NCBI GenBank assembly: GCA_031761405.1
Contig: JASEVX010000011.1
Location: forward strand, 34,679,324-34,743,323
Source of the DNA: Serripes groenlandicus
Taxonomy: Eukaryota; Mollusca; Bivalvia; Cardiida; Cardiidae
Direction of reading: 5' to 3'
Length of the DNA: 64,000 nt
The position numbers and the translations under genes are program-made. The notes beneath the pieces are model-generated. The model saw only the letters and a list, made by a program, of their open reading frames with translations. It was not told where the DNA came from and did not search any database. Positions 11,759-22,235 of the stretch are shown piece after piece (position 1 is the first letter of the stretch; the number at the start of each line of letters is the position of its first letter).

Positions 11759-11875
11759 CCTTTGTATTGCTCCTGTGAAGTTCTTGGAGATTTTTGAATC
11801 TACTGGTAGATCAAATTTATCCTTGAATCCTCCAATATAAAGTGACCCTGTTAGCTGTAACTCGGTCAGCTCACC
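11759..11875 (-). CDS. agrn-like: agrin-like exon: LamG2, fourth part
   Basis: 117-bp phase 0-0 exon: GELTELQLTGSLYIGGFKDK, then SKISKNFTGAIQR. The LYIGG and FTG-x-IQ motifs are the closing strands of LamG. The usual cysteine of F-x-GCI is replaced by alanine, so LG2 lacks this disulfide. Acceptor TTTAATTTCAG, donor CAAAGG|GTAATT. Confidence 0.93.
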
Positions 11876-11945
11876 CTGAAATTAAATGAATTCTTATTAA
11901 AAGACAAATTGTACATATTCATTCAGAGCATATATAACCTAAACT

Positions 11946-12175
11946 ATAACAAGAACTCCACAGAGCGAATGCCAACACTTTATTTCTAAGTCGAAAAAGG
12001 GGCATTACTGAATAATTATTTAACCCAGAGTTTTGTGACTTGATAGATTAATGTGTTTTGTTCCTAGGAACAAGTGTACCAAGTTTCATTTGAAAATGTT
12101 GAAAAGTTTTTGAGTTATGCAGTAAGCTTTAAGTTTTGTGACAACCACACCAAGGGTATCACAATAGCCTACCTT
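11946..12175 (+). mobile_element. ACAAGAR small element with GTTCCTAGGAAC
   Basis: Starts ACAAGAACTCCACAGAGCGA and carries AAAAAGGGGCATTACTGAAT, the palindrome GTTCCTAGGAAC and AAGTTTCATTTGAAAATGTT, then GGTATCACAATAGCC. Related copies lie at 25331, 33073, 35677 and (partly) 38100. Confidence 0.7.
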
Positions 12176-12359
12176 TTCTTTATAAAACAGAAGAGCTAAA
12201 ACATGAAATAAAATATTTGGGTCATCATGCTTCCAAGTTTCCCAAGCCTTTTCTGAATACCACATACATGTACTATGGCCAATGTGACCACTGTTTTCTA
12301 TGTAGTATAAAACAAATCTCAAATTTTCAGATTTTATTTTTGGTTTTACATTATTCAAG

Positions 12360-13041
12360 ACAAACATTTTGACAAAGTTTCAAGCTGCTGAAACAAATAA
12401 TGTGGTGTCTAGAGTGACCTAGTTTTAGACCAAACATGACCTTTATTGAAACTTAGCCTAGATATCATCAAGAAAATCATTCTAAAAAAGTTTCAATATG
12501 CTTAACTTAAAAATGCGGCTCTAAGAGTAGTATCAATATTTTCCATCAATTTGGCCTACTGACATAGCTTTTGATTGATTGATTGTTTGGGCCACTTTCT
12601 TCAATTATTCAGTTATATTACAGTGTTTCCTGGGTAAGTTACCAGTACTACTGGTCCATTTATTCTGACACCAGCAACCCTGGGCACCAAGGAGGGCAGC
12701 CATTAATACCATTTATATGTCTTTGGTACCTAGCTTTTGACCCGACCTATATTCAAATATAGCCTAGATATCTTCAAGACAATTATTCTGACATTTTTTT
12801 TCAACATGCTCAAATTAAAAATGCAGCCTCCAGAGTGCTCACAATATTTTCCTTCAATTTGACCTTGTGACCTAGTTTTTGACCTAACATGACCCAGTTT
12901 GAACTTGGCCAAGATTTGATGGAGTTCTGATAAACTTTCATGAATATTCGATGCAAAATGTTGCTTGTAGAGTGTTCACCAGGCAATTGTTGACGACGGA
13001 CAACATGCTCATTTTGATCACTTCGTGCTCAGGTGAGCTTA
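12360..13041 (+). mobile_element. ACAAGAG-family element, core type B, 5' truncated
   Basis: About four diverged type B units (GACCTAGTTTTTGACCTAAC, CATGACCCAGTTTGAACTTG) ending with GATCACTTCGTGCTCAGGTG and AGCTTATAAAA. A truncated SINE interrupts it at 12566-12725. Confidence 0.7.
12566..12725 (-). mobile_element. SINE 3' fragment
   Basis: On the minus strand it ends AAACAATCAATCAATCA, a tail typical of mollusc SINEs, after GGTGCCCAGGGTTGCTGGTG. The tRNA-like head is missing. Confidence 0.5.
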
Positions 13042-13160
13042 TAAAAATGAGAGACATCCTGGAGAGATTATACTGTTGAAATGATGTTAAGCTTCAATCA
13101 AATGATCAACCAACTGGGGAAAGATTGTCAGATTGTCAGAGAAAAACATGATAGACCTAC

Positions 13161-13272
13161 AGGAGAGGTTGCCCGATAGGGTTCACCCCCATCGACAATC
13201 AGATCACCGTCTCTGTTAGTCCTCTGTATCACAACTCTGTGCCATCGATTCAGATCAACTCTTTTTGTACTT
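13161..13272 (-). CDS. agrn-like: agrin-like exon: LamG2, third part
   Basis: 112-bp exon, phase 2 in and 0 out: STKRVDLNRWHRVVIQRTNR, then DGDLIVDGGEPYRATSP. The W-H-x-V and L-x-V-D-G motifs are diagnostic of LamG. Acceptor GTTTCGTTGCAG, donor TCTCCT|GTAGGT. The phase-0 end matches the phase-0 start of exon 11759-11875. Confidence 0.94.
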
Positions 13273-13369
13273 CTGCAACGAAACAAGAAAACATTTTTTT
13301 AAACAGAGGTCGAGCTACAAGGAAGGAGGATTTCTTTCATTACCATGCTAAATCCTATTGTGTGGATAC

Positions 13370-13821
13370 TAGTGTTGGGCCGATGATCGATTATGATCGA
13401 AAGTTGATCGGAGATACATCACGTTGGCAATAATCGATTGCATTTTACCACAATCGATTATCAATCGGTTCACTTTTTTTGCCTCATTTATGCTTGATTA
13501 ATATTCGCTTCCACAAGGGAAATTACTCGAGCAGTCATGTTTGAAAACTCATGTTTGGTGGGCTAGCATACATGTAAATACAACAACTTGAGATTGAAAC
13601 AAAGAGGTTTTTTGGCATTAAAATGATACAACCTAGTAAAGACAAGACATTAAGCTGGTATATATTTTATCAAACATAAATAATGAGAAGCATTGCGAAC
13701 ATTGAGGCTTGTTAAATACAATACTGTATGAACCGATTACATAATCAATGTCTAATCTACTGAGGCAAAGCGTTTGTAACCGATAATCGATTGTAAAAAT
13801 GTAACCGATGGCCCAACACTA
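13370..13821. mobile_element. hAT-like non-autonomous element with 8-bp TSD
   Basis: TIRs TAGTGTTGGGCCGATGATCG and (reverse) TAGTGTTGGGCCATCGGTTA enclose 452 bp rich in ATCGATT motifs. It is flanked by a perfect 8-bp direct repeat GTGGATAC (13362-13369 and 13822-13829). TIR start and TSD length are those of hAT transposons. No transposase ORF. Confidence 0.92.
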
Positions 13822-13890
13822 GTGGATACTAAACGGATTTGTCTCACTGACATGATTCTTTTTAGGTCCAGCAAGGGTATGGCATTTGTA

Positions 13891-14099
13891 CTTTTCCCAC
13901 AGTTCTGCAGCAGACGACTTTGAACATATTTTGTCAAAACATAGAAAATCTCCATAATTGAATGGATAACCTATGACTAAAAGTGGAAAACATTGTGGCA
14001 AAAGGAGAAATTGTGCAATTTCTTCTTTTGTCACTATTTTTTCAAAAAGCCGTCTGCTGCAGATAAGTCAAAATGCATTTGTGTGTTGGAAAGTGTTAA
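13891..14099 (-). mobile_element. TTAA MITE
   Basis: The left terminus is worn (TTTTCCCACAG) and the right end is GGAAAGTGTTAA. Shares its right TTAA with the next copy. Confidence 0.8.
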
Positions 14100-14327
14100 C
14101 CCATTCCCTCATATGACAATTCTGCAGCAGACGACTTTGAACATATTTTGTCAAAAAGCAGAAAATCTCTATAATTGAAGGGTTACAACCTATGACTAAA
14201 AGTGGAAAACATTGTGGCAAAAGGAGGAATTGCATATTTTGTGCAATTTTTTCTTTCGTCACTATGTTTTCAAATAGCCGTTTGCTGCAGAGGCGTCAGA
14301 AAGCGTCTATATGAGAGAAAGGGTTAT
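14096..14327 (-). mobile_element. TTAA MITE, adjacent copy
   Basis: TTAACCCATTCCCTCATATG to ATGAGAGAAAGGGTTA. Same orientation as its neighbour, with one TTAA between them. Confidence 0.85.
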
Positions 14328-14676
14328 TAAGTACTTTCAGTACTTTGATTTCCATCATTATTTGTGACAGTTTGTCTCTTTTTGTTTAATTATTTTCAAA
14401 ATTCATCTTCTGTGGAGGTATCAAAACTCATCTGTGTCAGGGCAAAGACAAACCTATCATAAGAAACAATGATTATATGGGTCCCATCGCACGGAAACCC
14501 CATCTTTGGGACTTTGCACCCAGCAAAACTTTTTTTAAAAATTGTGGCAAAAGGGGAAATTGCTAATCATCATGAGAAACATCTTCCTTTGGCGCAAAGT
14601 TTTCACAACTTGTCTACTTCAGATTTGTTGCATGTGGTGGGAAAGTGTTTAGTATAAAATAAAGGAAATAGCGATG

Positions 14677-14906
14677 TTAACCCTTTCCCTCATATAGATG
14701 CTTTCTGACGCCTCTGCAGCAGACAGCTTTTTGAAAACATAGTGACAAAAGAAAAAATTGCACAAAACGTGCAATTTCTCCTTTTGCCACAATGTTTTCC
14801 ACTTTTTGTCATAGGTTATCCATTCAATTATAGAGATTTTCCACTTTTTGACAAAATTAGTTCAAAGTCGTCTGCTGCAGAATTGTCGTATGAGGGAAAG
14901 GGTTAA
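14677..14906 (+). mobile_element. TTAA MITE, near-consensus copy
   Basis: 230 bp with intact TIRs and TTAA on both sides. The central stem is GCAC/GTGC (GAAAAAATTGCACAAAACGTGCAATTT; quoted here only to show the pairing GCAC-AAAAC-GTGC). Confidence 0.9.
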
Positions 14907-15269
14907 ATGATTGCGCACTTACACTTTACAAGAGCTATACAAGAGCCCCCACACAGGGCTTAGTCACAGGACAGGATTTGGATTATAGGACACTTTTTGG
15001 CTAGGGGAAACAGCATGTCAAATTAAGCCTTTCCCACATACATCAAATTTTGCGACAGACGACTTTGAAAACCTCTACTCAAGATCCGGAAAATCTCTTC
15101 AAATGAAGGTGTACTTACTTTAAAAAGTGGAAAGCATTGTGGCAAAAGGAGAAATATTGCTTGTTTTGATCAAATCACCATTTGTCATGATGTTTTCAAA
15201 AGTCATCTGCAGGTGGGAAAGGGAAACAAAACAAAATACCTGAAGGTTTCAATACCATTAACTTCTCAT

Positions 15270-16795
15270 ACCATTGAAGTAACCTTAGGGGAAAAAGTGC
15301 ACTTAATTGCTATAAGAAGCTTCCTATAAAATTTCATTGAATTCGAACCAATGATTGCTGAGAAACAGTGGAACACAAATGTTGGTACATAACACAATGT
15401 ATAACTAGAATTGTTTTTGCAAAAAACAGGTGTCTCCCCCTCAAATATCTGTCAAAATCTCTCAAAACATTCCAACCTATAAAGCAGACAATGGGTTCTG
15501 CACATCGCCTTGATGAGGTGAACATGTGACCCAAGTTTAATTAAAATCCTTCAAGCCGTCTTGGAGATATGGAGCGGCCACGATTTGGGACAGACAGACG
15601 GACAGACAGACAGTCGAGACATGGATTCTGCACATCGCCTTGATGAGGTGAACATGTGACCCAAATTTCATGAAAATACTTCAAGCCGTCTTGGAGATAT
15701 GGAGCGGACATGATTTGGGACAGACAGACGAGACATGGGTTCTGCACATCGCCTTGATGAGGTGAACATTTGACCCAAGTTTCATGAAAATCCTTCAAGC
15801 CGTTTTGGAGATATGGAGCAGACACGATTTGGTATGGACAGACACAGTCGAGACATGGGTTCTGCTCATCGCCTTGATGAGGTGAACATGTGACCCAAGG
15901 TTCATAAAATTCCTTCAAGCCGTCTTGGAGATATGGAGCGGACATGATTTGGGACAGACAGACGGACAGATAGACAGACGAGACATGGGTTTTGCACATC
16001 ACCTTGATGAGGTGAACATGTGACCCAAGTTTCATGAAAATCCATCAAGCCGTCTTAGAGATATGGAGCGGACATGAAATAAAGCCTCAAACCTTTGACC
16101 TTCAAGCGTGACCTTGACCTTGAACCGGTATCGTCGAGACATGGGTTCTGCACATCGCCTTGATGAGGTGAACATGTGACCTAAGTTTCATGAAAATCAA
16201 GCCGTCTTGGAGATTTGGAGCGGACACGAAATAAAGCCTCAAGCCTTTGACCTTCAAGTGTGACCTTGACCTTGAACCAGTATGGTCGAGACATAGGTTC
16301 TGCACATCACCTTGATGAGGTGAACATTTGACCCAAGTTTCATGAAAATCCTTCAAGCCATCTTGGAGATATGGAGCGGACACGATTTGGGACAGACAGA
16401 CGGACAGACAGACAGACAGTCGAGACATGGGTTCTGCACATCGCCTTGATGAGGTGAACATGTGACCCAAGTTTCATGAAAATCCTTCAAGCCATCTTGG
16501 AGATATGGAGCGGACATGATTTCGGACAGACAGACAGACAGACAGACAGACCCCAAGGACAAAATCAATATATCTCCCCTGTATACAGGGGGAGACATAA
16601 TAATCACAGGGAGGGGCAATAACAGGTATGCCATCAGGCACTGCACATCTCCTCTTGGTATAAGAGCTTCCTATAAATTTTCATTGAATTCCACCCAGTG
16701 ATTGCGGCGAAACGGCCTAGACATATAAGCGGACTGACCAACCGGCAGACACAGGGACTTCTATATACCCCCGGCAAAACTTTGTTTGTGCAGGT
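15270..16795 (+). mobile_element. host element interrupted by the 15405-16604 element
   Basis: The flanks on both sides (about 15320-15360 and 16640-16795) carry pieces of the CTAGAACT family: AAGCTTCCTATAAAATTTCA and GAGCTTCCTATAAATTTTCA, then TTCTATATACCCCCGGCAAA. One element appears to sit inside or next to another. Boundaries are approximate. Confidence 0.5.
15405..16604 (+). mobile_element. CTAGAATT...GGGGGAGACATAATAA element with 120-bp tandem core
   Basis: Starts CTAGAATTGTTTTTGC and ends with a hairpin TATCTCCCCTGTATACAGGG followed by GGAGACATAATAA. The core is about eight units of 115-155 bp with GGTTCTGCACATCGCCTTGA, TGATGAGGTGAACATGTGAC and GTCTTGGAGATATGGAGCGG, interspersed with (CAGA)n runs. 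Several minus-strand ORFs (for example 15541-16035 and 16102-16470) are translations of this repeat, not genes. Confidence 0.85.
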
Positions 16796-17021
16796 ATGCT
16801 ATAGTTATAACCCAATGCATACAGATGTAAGGTTAATTAACACTTGCTCCTTTTATCCTTCTGCCACAATATTTCAAAACTTTTCAATAATAATTTTTCA
16901 TTTAATGTATGTGGGAAAGGATGAATGAACAAGGGAAGTAAATCAACTAAATCCTCCCATACCAAACTCTTAAATGTCTTCCTCTTTTCAAGATTAAGTC
17001 CCGGATCTAATGATACAATCA

Positions 17022-18098
17022 ACAAGAGCTGTCGGAGGACAGCGCGCTCGACTACATAACGCTTATTCACATAAAGCATTATTTCATTATATTGCACTTA
17101 AGTACTATTAAATCATATTATATACTCTATATATAAAAGCAACTGAATAGATACATACATTTAAATATATATAATTTAAAAATCAAATTTCCTAAGTCAA
17201 TCAAGGGCCATAACTCCATATTTAGGATACAATGGAGTTATCTAACCTAATTGTACGATGGTCCTTAACAAATGTGTGAAGACTTATGAAGTGACTTGAA
17301 TGATGAAACTTTAAGCTAAACGCAAATGTCAAAACTGACCGATCCAAAAATAGCAAAACCTTAAAAAAAGGTTTTCCAAATGTTTGACACCAAAGCCCGT
17401 TTGATATTATGTTGAAGAATTATATTAAATAAATGAATGTTCACAATTAGAAAGGAACGTAACTAAAAATTATGAATTTATCTCAAATTCTCAAAATCAA
17501 ACAAAAAACATGTTTTTTACCCTCAAAAAGTCACACTCAGCATCTTCAACATACGCTGTGAAAAAAGGTATTATATGTAAATTATATTTCAAATATGAAA
17601 GCCCTAACACAAGTACTTATTGAGAAAAATTAAAAAATTAAATGAAAATGCCAACTAAAATTGCCCTAAAACTTTAACCACTCAAAATCATGTCTTTTAC
17701 CGCAAAAAGAAGGTCGCACTCAGCATCTTCAGCATACAATATGAAGAAAGGTATTATATGTAATTATATTCCAAATATGAAAGCCCTAGCACAAATACTT
17801 ATTGAGAAAAATAAAAAAATTAAATGAAAATGCCAACTTGCCCTAAAACTTTAACCACCCAAAATCATGTTGTTGTTTTTTACCCCAAAAAGAAGGTCAC
17901 AATCAGTATCTTCAGCATTAAATGTGAAGAAAGGTATAAGATGTAACTATATTCCAAATATGAAAGCCCTAGCACAAAATTTAATACTTATGAATGAAAA
18001 TGCCAACTTGCCCTAAAACTTTAACCGGACGCCGACTGAGACGCCGATGCCGGGGCGAGTAGTAAAGCTCTCATATTCTTCGAATAGTCAAGCTAAAA
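17022..18098 (+). mobile_element. ACAAGAG...AGCTAAAA element, core type D
   Basis: 5' ACAAGAGCTGTCGGAGGACA with a local palindrome (CTGTCGGAGGACAGCGCG). 3' TATTCTTCGAATAGTCAAGC + TAAAA, the hairpin being ATTCTTCGAAT. The interior has three units of about 180 bp with TTGCCCTAAAACTTTAACCA and AATATGAAAGCCCTAGCACA. Just before the 3' end is GGACGCCGACTGAGACGCCG, a G/C-rich block common to these elements. Confidence 0.8.
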
Positions 18099-18487
18099 AC
18101 CCACAACATTTCTATGAAGACATGTGAATACACTTTCTTTTCTCTGCTGGGCTAAATTGAAAACCTTTTCAAATTTCACTATGGGATTTTTCAGAAACTC
18201 GTTTTAAAGAGTCCAACATATTTTTGTTAGAGGTCACTGTTTTACCTTGCTTTTGTGATAATTTTACCATATTCACTTCTGTAAACATAATATATGAAGA
18301 CTTTCATTTAATTTGATACTTCATCTTCCTTTTTTCGGGTAAAATTTGTGCATGAAATGCTTTTATTTCACAAATACGGTGGTTTGTATACAGCAAGGCT
18401 TGGGTTAACGTAACGTCAGACCATCATATGGTGGTTTCAGTACAGTAAGGGTTAAATTAAGATGAGGGAATATATAAAATATTGTGT

Positions 18488-18712
18488 TTAACCCTTTCCC
18501 TCATACGACAATTCTGCAGCAGACGACTTTGAACATATTTTGTCAAAAAATTCGAAAATCTCTATAATTGATTGGATAACCTAAAAGTGGAAAACATTGT
18601 GGCAAATGGAGAAATTGCACGTTTTGTGCAATTTCTTCTTTTGTCACTATGTTTTCAAAAAGCCGTCTGCAGCAGAGGCTTCAGAAAGCGTCTATATGAG
18701 GGAAAGGGCTAA
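18488..18712 (-). mobile_element. TTAA MITE
   Basis: TTAACCCTTTCCCTCATACG to ATGAGGGAAAGGGCTAA; stem GCAC/GTGC. Confidence 0.87.
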
Positions 18713-18878
18713 CCCACTTCGCTACCCCCTTTTCCCACAAACAACTATTTAACAAATCTGCAGCAGAAGGTTTTGAATAAATCTAGACAAAAATCTGTAA
18801 TAGCTCTATAAATGAAAGTATATAACCTTTTCCCACCGTCAGACGCATGTTTACACATTTCAGAGATAGACCACTCTT

Positions 18879-19002
18879 TTAACCCTTTCCCTCATATAGA
18901 CACTTTCTGACGCCTCTGCAGCAGACAGCTTTTTGAAAACATAGTGACAAAAGAAGAAATTGCACAAAACATGCAGAATTGCCATATGAGGGAAAGGGTT
19001 AA
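18879..19002 (+). mobile_element. TTAA MITE, internally deleted (124 bp)
   Basis: Both TIRs are intact, but the centre and most of the right arm are gone. The junction reads GCACAAAACATGCAGAATTG, where the central stem has fused to the right subterminal motif. The deletion may have occurred by slippage between short GCA-type repeats. Confidence 0.85.
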
Positions 19003-19194
19003 AAACATTGTTGCAAAATACTTCCCTTTATGGAGTGTTTCTATATTTTTGCCTAGATGTTTTTCAAAGTCATCTGCTTCAGATTTGTTGTATGTGGGAA
19101 GGGGGTAAATTATTGAATAGAGTTAAAAGCATTTTGGCAATTTTTTTCAAAAATCATCAACAGTCTTCTGATGCGTGAAAAGACTTCTGCCTGT

Positions 19195-19398
19195 TGACGC
19201 TTTCTGACGCCTCTGCAGCAGATGGCTTTTTGAAAACATAGTGACAAAGGAAGAAATTGCTCAAAACAAGCAATTTCTCCTTTTTGCCACAATGTTTTCC
19301 ACTTTTAGTCAAAGGTTATCCATTCAGATGTTCTATTTTTTGACAAAATATGTTCAAAGTTGTTTGCTGCAGAATTGTTGTATGAGGGAAAGGGGTAA
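19195..19398 (+). mobile_element. TTAA MITE, left end lost
   Basis: Begins at GACGCTTTCTGACGCCTCTG without the TTAACCCTTTCCC terminus; the right end is ATGAGGGAAAGGGGTAA. Confidence 0.75.
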
Positions 19399-19506
19399 TA
19401 GTAATTGATTGTTCTGAAAATCTTCTCCTTTTCCAACAAAGTTGTCAAAATTTAAAACATAGACAAAAAATTCTGTATAAAGGCTAATGTTAGTTATACC
19501 ATATTT

Positions 19507-19735
19507 TTAACCCTTTCCCACATACGACAATTCTGCAGCAGACGACTTTAAACGTATTTTGTCAAAACATAAAAAATCTCAATAATTGAATGGATAACCT
19601 ATGACTAAAAGTGGAAAACATTGTGGCAAAAGGAGAAATTGCACGTTTTGTGCAATTTCTTCTTTTGTCACTATGTTTTCAAAAGACGTCTGCTGCAAAT
19701 GCGTCGGAATGCGTCTGCAAGTGGGAAAGGGTTAA
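19507..19735 (-). mobile_element. TTAA MITE
   Basis: TTAACCCTTTCCCACATACG to AGTGGGAAAGGGTTAA; full length, stem GCAC/GTGC. Confidence 0.88.
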
Positions 19736-19817
19736 TCCCCATTTCCCACATACAACAAATCTGCAGCAGATGACTTTGTAAACATCTAGGCAAAGATATG
19801 AAGAAATCTCCCTTATA

Positions 19818-20051
19818 TTAACCCTTTCCCTCATATAGACGCTTTCTGACGCCTCTGCAGCAGACAGCTTTTTGAAAACATAGTGACAAAAGAAGAAATT
19901 GCACAAAACGTGCAATTTCTCCTTTTGTCACAATGTTTTCCACTCTTTGTCATAGGTTATATATCCATTCAATTATGGAGATTTTCTATGTTTTGACAAA
20001 ATACGTTCAAAGTCGTCTGCTGCAGAATTGTCGTATGAGGGAAAGGGTTGA
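19818..20051 (+). mobile_element. TTAA MITE
   Basis: Full length, opposite in orientation to the copy 83 bp to its left. Right target site mutated to TTGA. Confidence 0.87.
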
Positions 20052-20690
20052 TGAATGTGTTATTATTGAAAGGAGTTGACAACATTGAGGCAAGATGTGA
20101 AATTACTCATTATGCTGGAGATGAGTTAGAAAGGCGGAAAAGTGTTAAGTGAAATCAGGGACATAGATCTTATCTACGTTCCTGGTGTGAAATGAAGTAG
20201 ATGTTGTGTCTTGTGTTGATAGGGGAGTCAAGTGTAGAAGTCCTGTACTTGAGTTTTCACTCCTTATGAGTCGCTGGGCAGGAGATAGAGACTTAAAAGC
20301 TTTTCAGAAATGAAATGAGGACGTGTTGTTATTAGATAAAAACAAATCTAAATGTCTTGAACATATTTAACAATTGCGTTTGTTCAAATCACTAGGTTAT
20401 GACACATCCGATGTTTTAAATATTTGCAGTTTCTTTTAACTCGCATTTTTGTTATTTTTATCTTATTCACGAAGACAAATGAGTAAAAATGCACCCCGAT
20501 TGGACTGGCAGCACACTATAATGTGTCAATATCGGGATAAAATCACATCAAATTCTTATTTTAATAGTAATTTTAACTTACTGAACGTTATTTTCATGTT
20601 CAAAGAAATGTCTTGTTTTCAAATTAAAAGACATTCTTGCTTTGTGTAGTTCACATGTAAATGTTTGGACTTTTTCTTGTCTATTAGTAA
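20052..20690. other. intron, nothing recognised
   Basis: No exon, TIR or tandem structure seen. A 66-codon plus-strand ORF at 20449 has no recognisable motif. Confidence 0.4.
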
Positions 20691-20698
20691 AAAAAGAC

Positions 20699-21080
20699 GG
20701 TACGTGATGAAACAGGAATGTAGAAAATGTAAATCGAAAAACGAAATAAATTAATAAATATCATTAATATCTGATTGTTTTTGTCATATTATTAAAATAT
20801 ATGCACTGTACAGTGTAAAATATATATTCGAATTCATGGGTAATTTGACCATGCATTAGCTATAATATAACAATTTAATTATTCGTTATAAAATAGCTAA
20901 TACATGGTCAATTTTAACCAAAACCGGTATATATATATATATTCTATATTGCATACATTTTAAAAGTATACTAAAATCAATCATATTTATGTACATGTAG
21001 TTATGTCATTGTTTGATTTACATTCCTGTTACAATCGGAATGTATTTACATTTCCTACATTCCTGTTTCGTCACGTACCC
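20699..21080. mobile_element. TIR element, about 380 bp, with a nested foldback
   Basis: Ends are inverted copies: GGTACGTGATGAAACAGGAA at the left, and the reverse complement GGTACGTGACGAAACAGGAA at the right, with similarity over about 36 bp. A smaller palindrome lies inside (20845-20911). No clear target duplication and no ORF. Confidence 0.8.
20845..20911. mobile_element. small foldback, copy 1
   Basis: TTGACCATGCATTAGCTATA pairs with AATAGCTAATACATGGTCAA across an AT-rich centre. The same unit, with about 25 bp of the same flank, recurs at 22098-22197. Confidence 0.75.
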
Positions 21081-21531
21081 AAATATAGGGTGTGGTTTTG
21101 ATTCACCACAAAGACTTAAATCATTTTACTTAACACAAAATATATTATTCACATAAAAGATAATATGGAATGCTTTTTTTCTTTGGAATGCAGTGGAATA
21201 AAACATGCACTAGAGCTTTGACTGATTTTTTTATTCACTTTCTTCTATGTCACAACGACTCGATCTTGACAAGAGGTGAACATTTCGAAAGATACCCAAA
21301 AATCCTAATATTACACACTTACTAACTAAGCACCCAATTAATTTCAAACTTGCCATCTTTTAAATTGTAATGGGACTCACAACTGGCATTTCTCTTGCGC
21401 CATACATATATTGTAAGCAACAATGATTTAAATAAACAATTTATCTGATATGGTATTTTAAGCGTGGTCTACTTTTTAAACATATGAGGATACATTTTAA
21501 CATCTGTGAAATACATATTATAATTATGATT
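21081..21531. other. intron, nothing recognised
   Basis: AT-rich sequence without recognisable exon, TIR or repeat. Confidence 0.35.
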
Positions 21532-21699
21532 ACAAGAGCACCGCGTACCGCACAGAAGCTCGACTGATAGGGAGAAAACAGAAAAAAAAAGAAAAGCTGA
21601 GCTGAACAAAAAACCTTAACCGGATGACCACGCCGCTGCCGCCGGACGACACCAGGGCCATGATAATAGCTCAAATTTTTTCAAAAGTCGAGCTAAAAA
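21532..21699 (+). mobile_element. minimal ACAAGAG...AGCTAAAA element (168 bp)
   Basis: ACAAGAGCACCGCGTACCGC at the 5' end; CAAAAGTCGAGCTAAAA at the 3' end, preceded by a GCCGCTGCCGCCGGACGACA block. It has the termini of the large elements with almost no core. Confidence 0.7.
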
Positions 21700-22097
21700 G
21701 GAGAAAGTTCATGTCTTCTGCAATTTAACCGTTTTCTCAATGTTTTAAATGTTTAAGGGTTTAAATGTTGCTTTTGAAAAATCCTGGAATTTAAATAAGT
21801 CCTTAATGAACACATGTATGTGTGTTAAAAAATAAATGAATGCAGTTTTTTCCAGCGATATTGATGCCTTGCATCAACTTTCTCTTGTAAAATCATCTTT
21901 AAAACATTATTGCTTCAACAGCTGGCCTATAATACATGTAAAAGACAAAGCATGCATACAAGCCCTTCAAATTTGGGCGCTAATTGAGGTACAACCCATT
22001 CCTGTAAACAGATGCATTCTGATGCCTCTGCAACAGAGAACTCCTGAAAACAATGAGACAAAAAGAGGAATTGCTCATGATTAGCAGTTTCTCTGTA

Positions 22098-22197
22098 AAA
22101 TATATATTCGAATTTATGGGTAATTTTACCATGTATTAGCTATATCATAACAATTTAATTATTCATTATAAAATAGCTAATACATGGTCAATTTTAA
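22098..22197. mobile_element. small foldback, copy 2
   Basis: Nearly the same sequence as the inner part of 20699-21080, with inverted arms ACCATGTATTAGCTATA and AATAGCTAATACATGGT, here without the outer TIRs. Confidence 0.7.
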
Positions 22198-22235
22198 ACA
22201 CTTGTCAAGAAATTGCTGCAAGCTAGTATTTCTGT

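Noticed and set aside
12086..12367. 93-codon minus-strand ORF
   Set aside because: Overlaps a GTTCCTAGGAAC-family element and has no recognisable domain.
15541..16646. Long minus-strand ORFs of up to 164 codons
   Set aside because: The peptide repeats with the 120-bp DNA unit (HVHLIK, CSPHQGD in different frames), so they are translations of a transposon core, not a gene.
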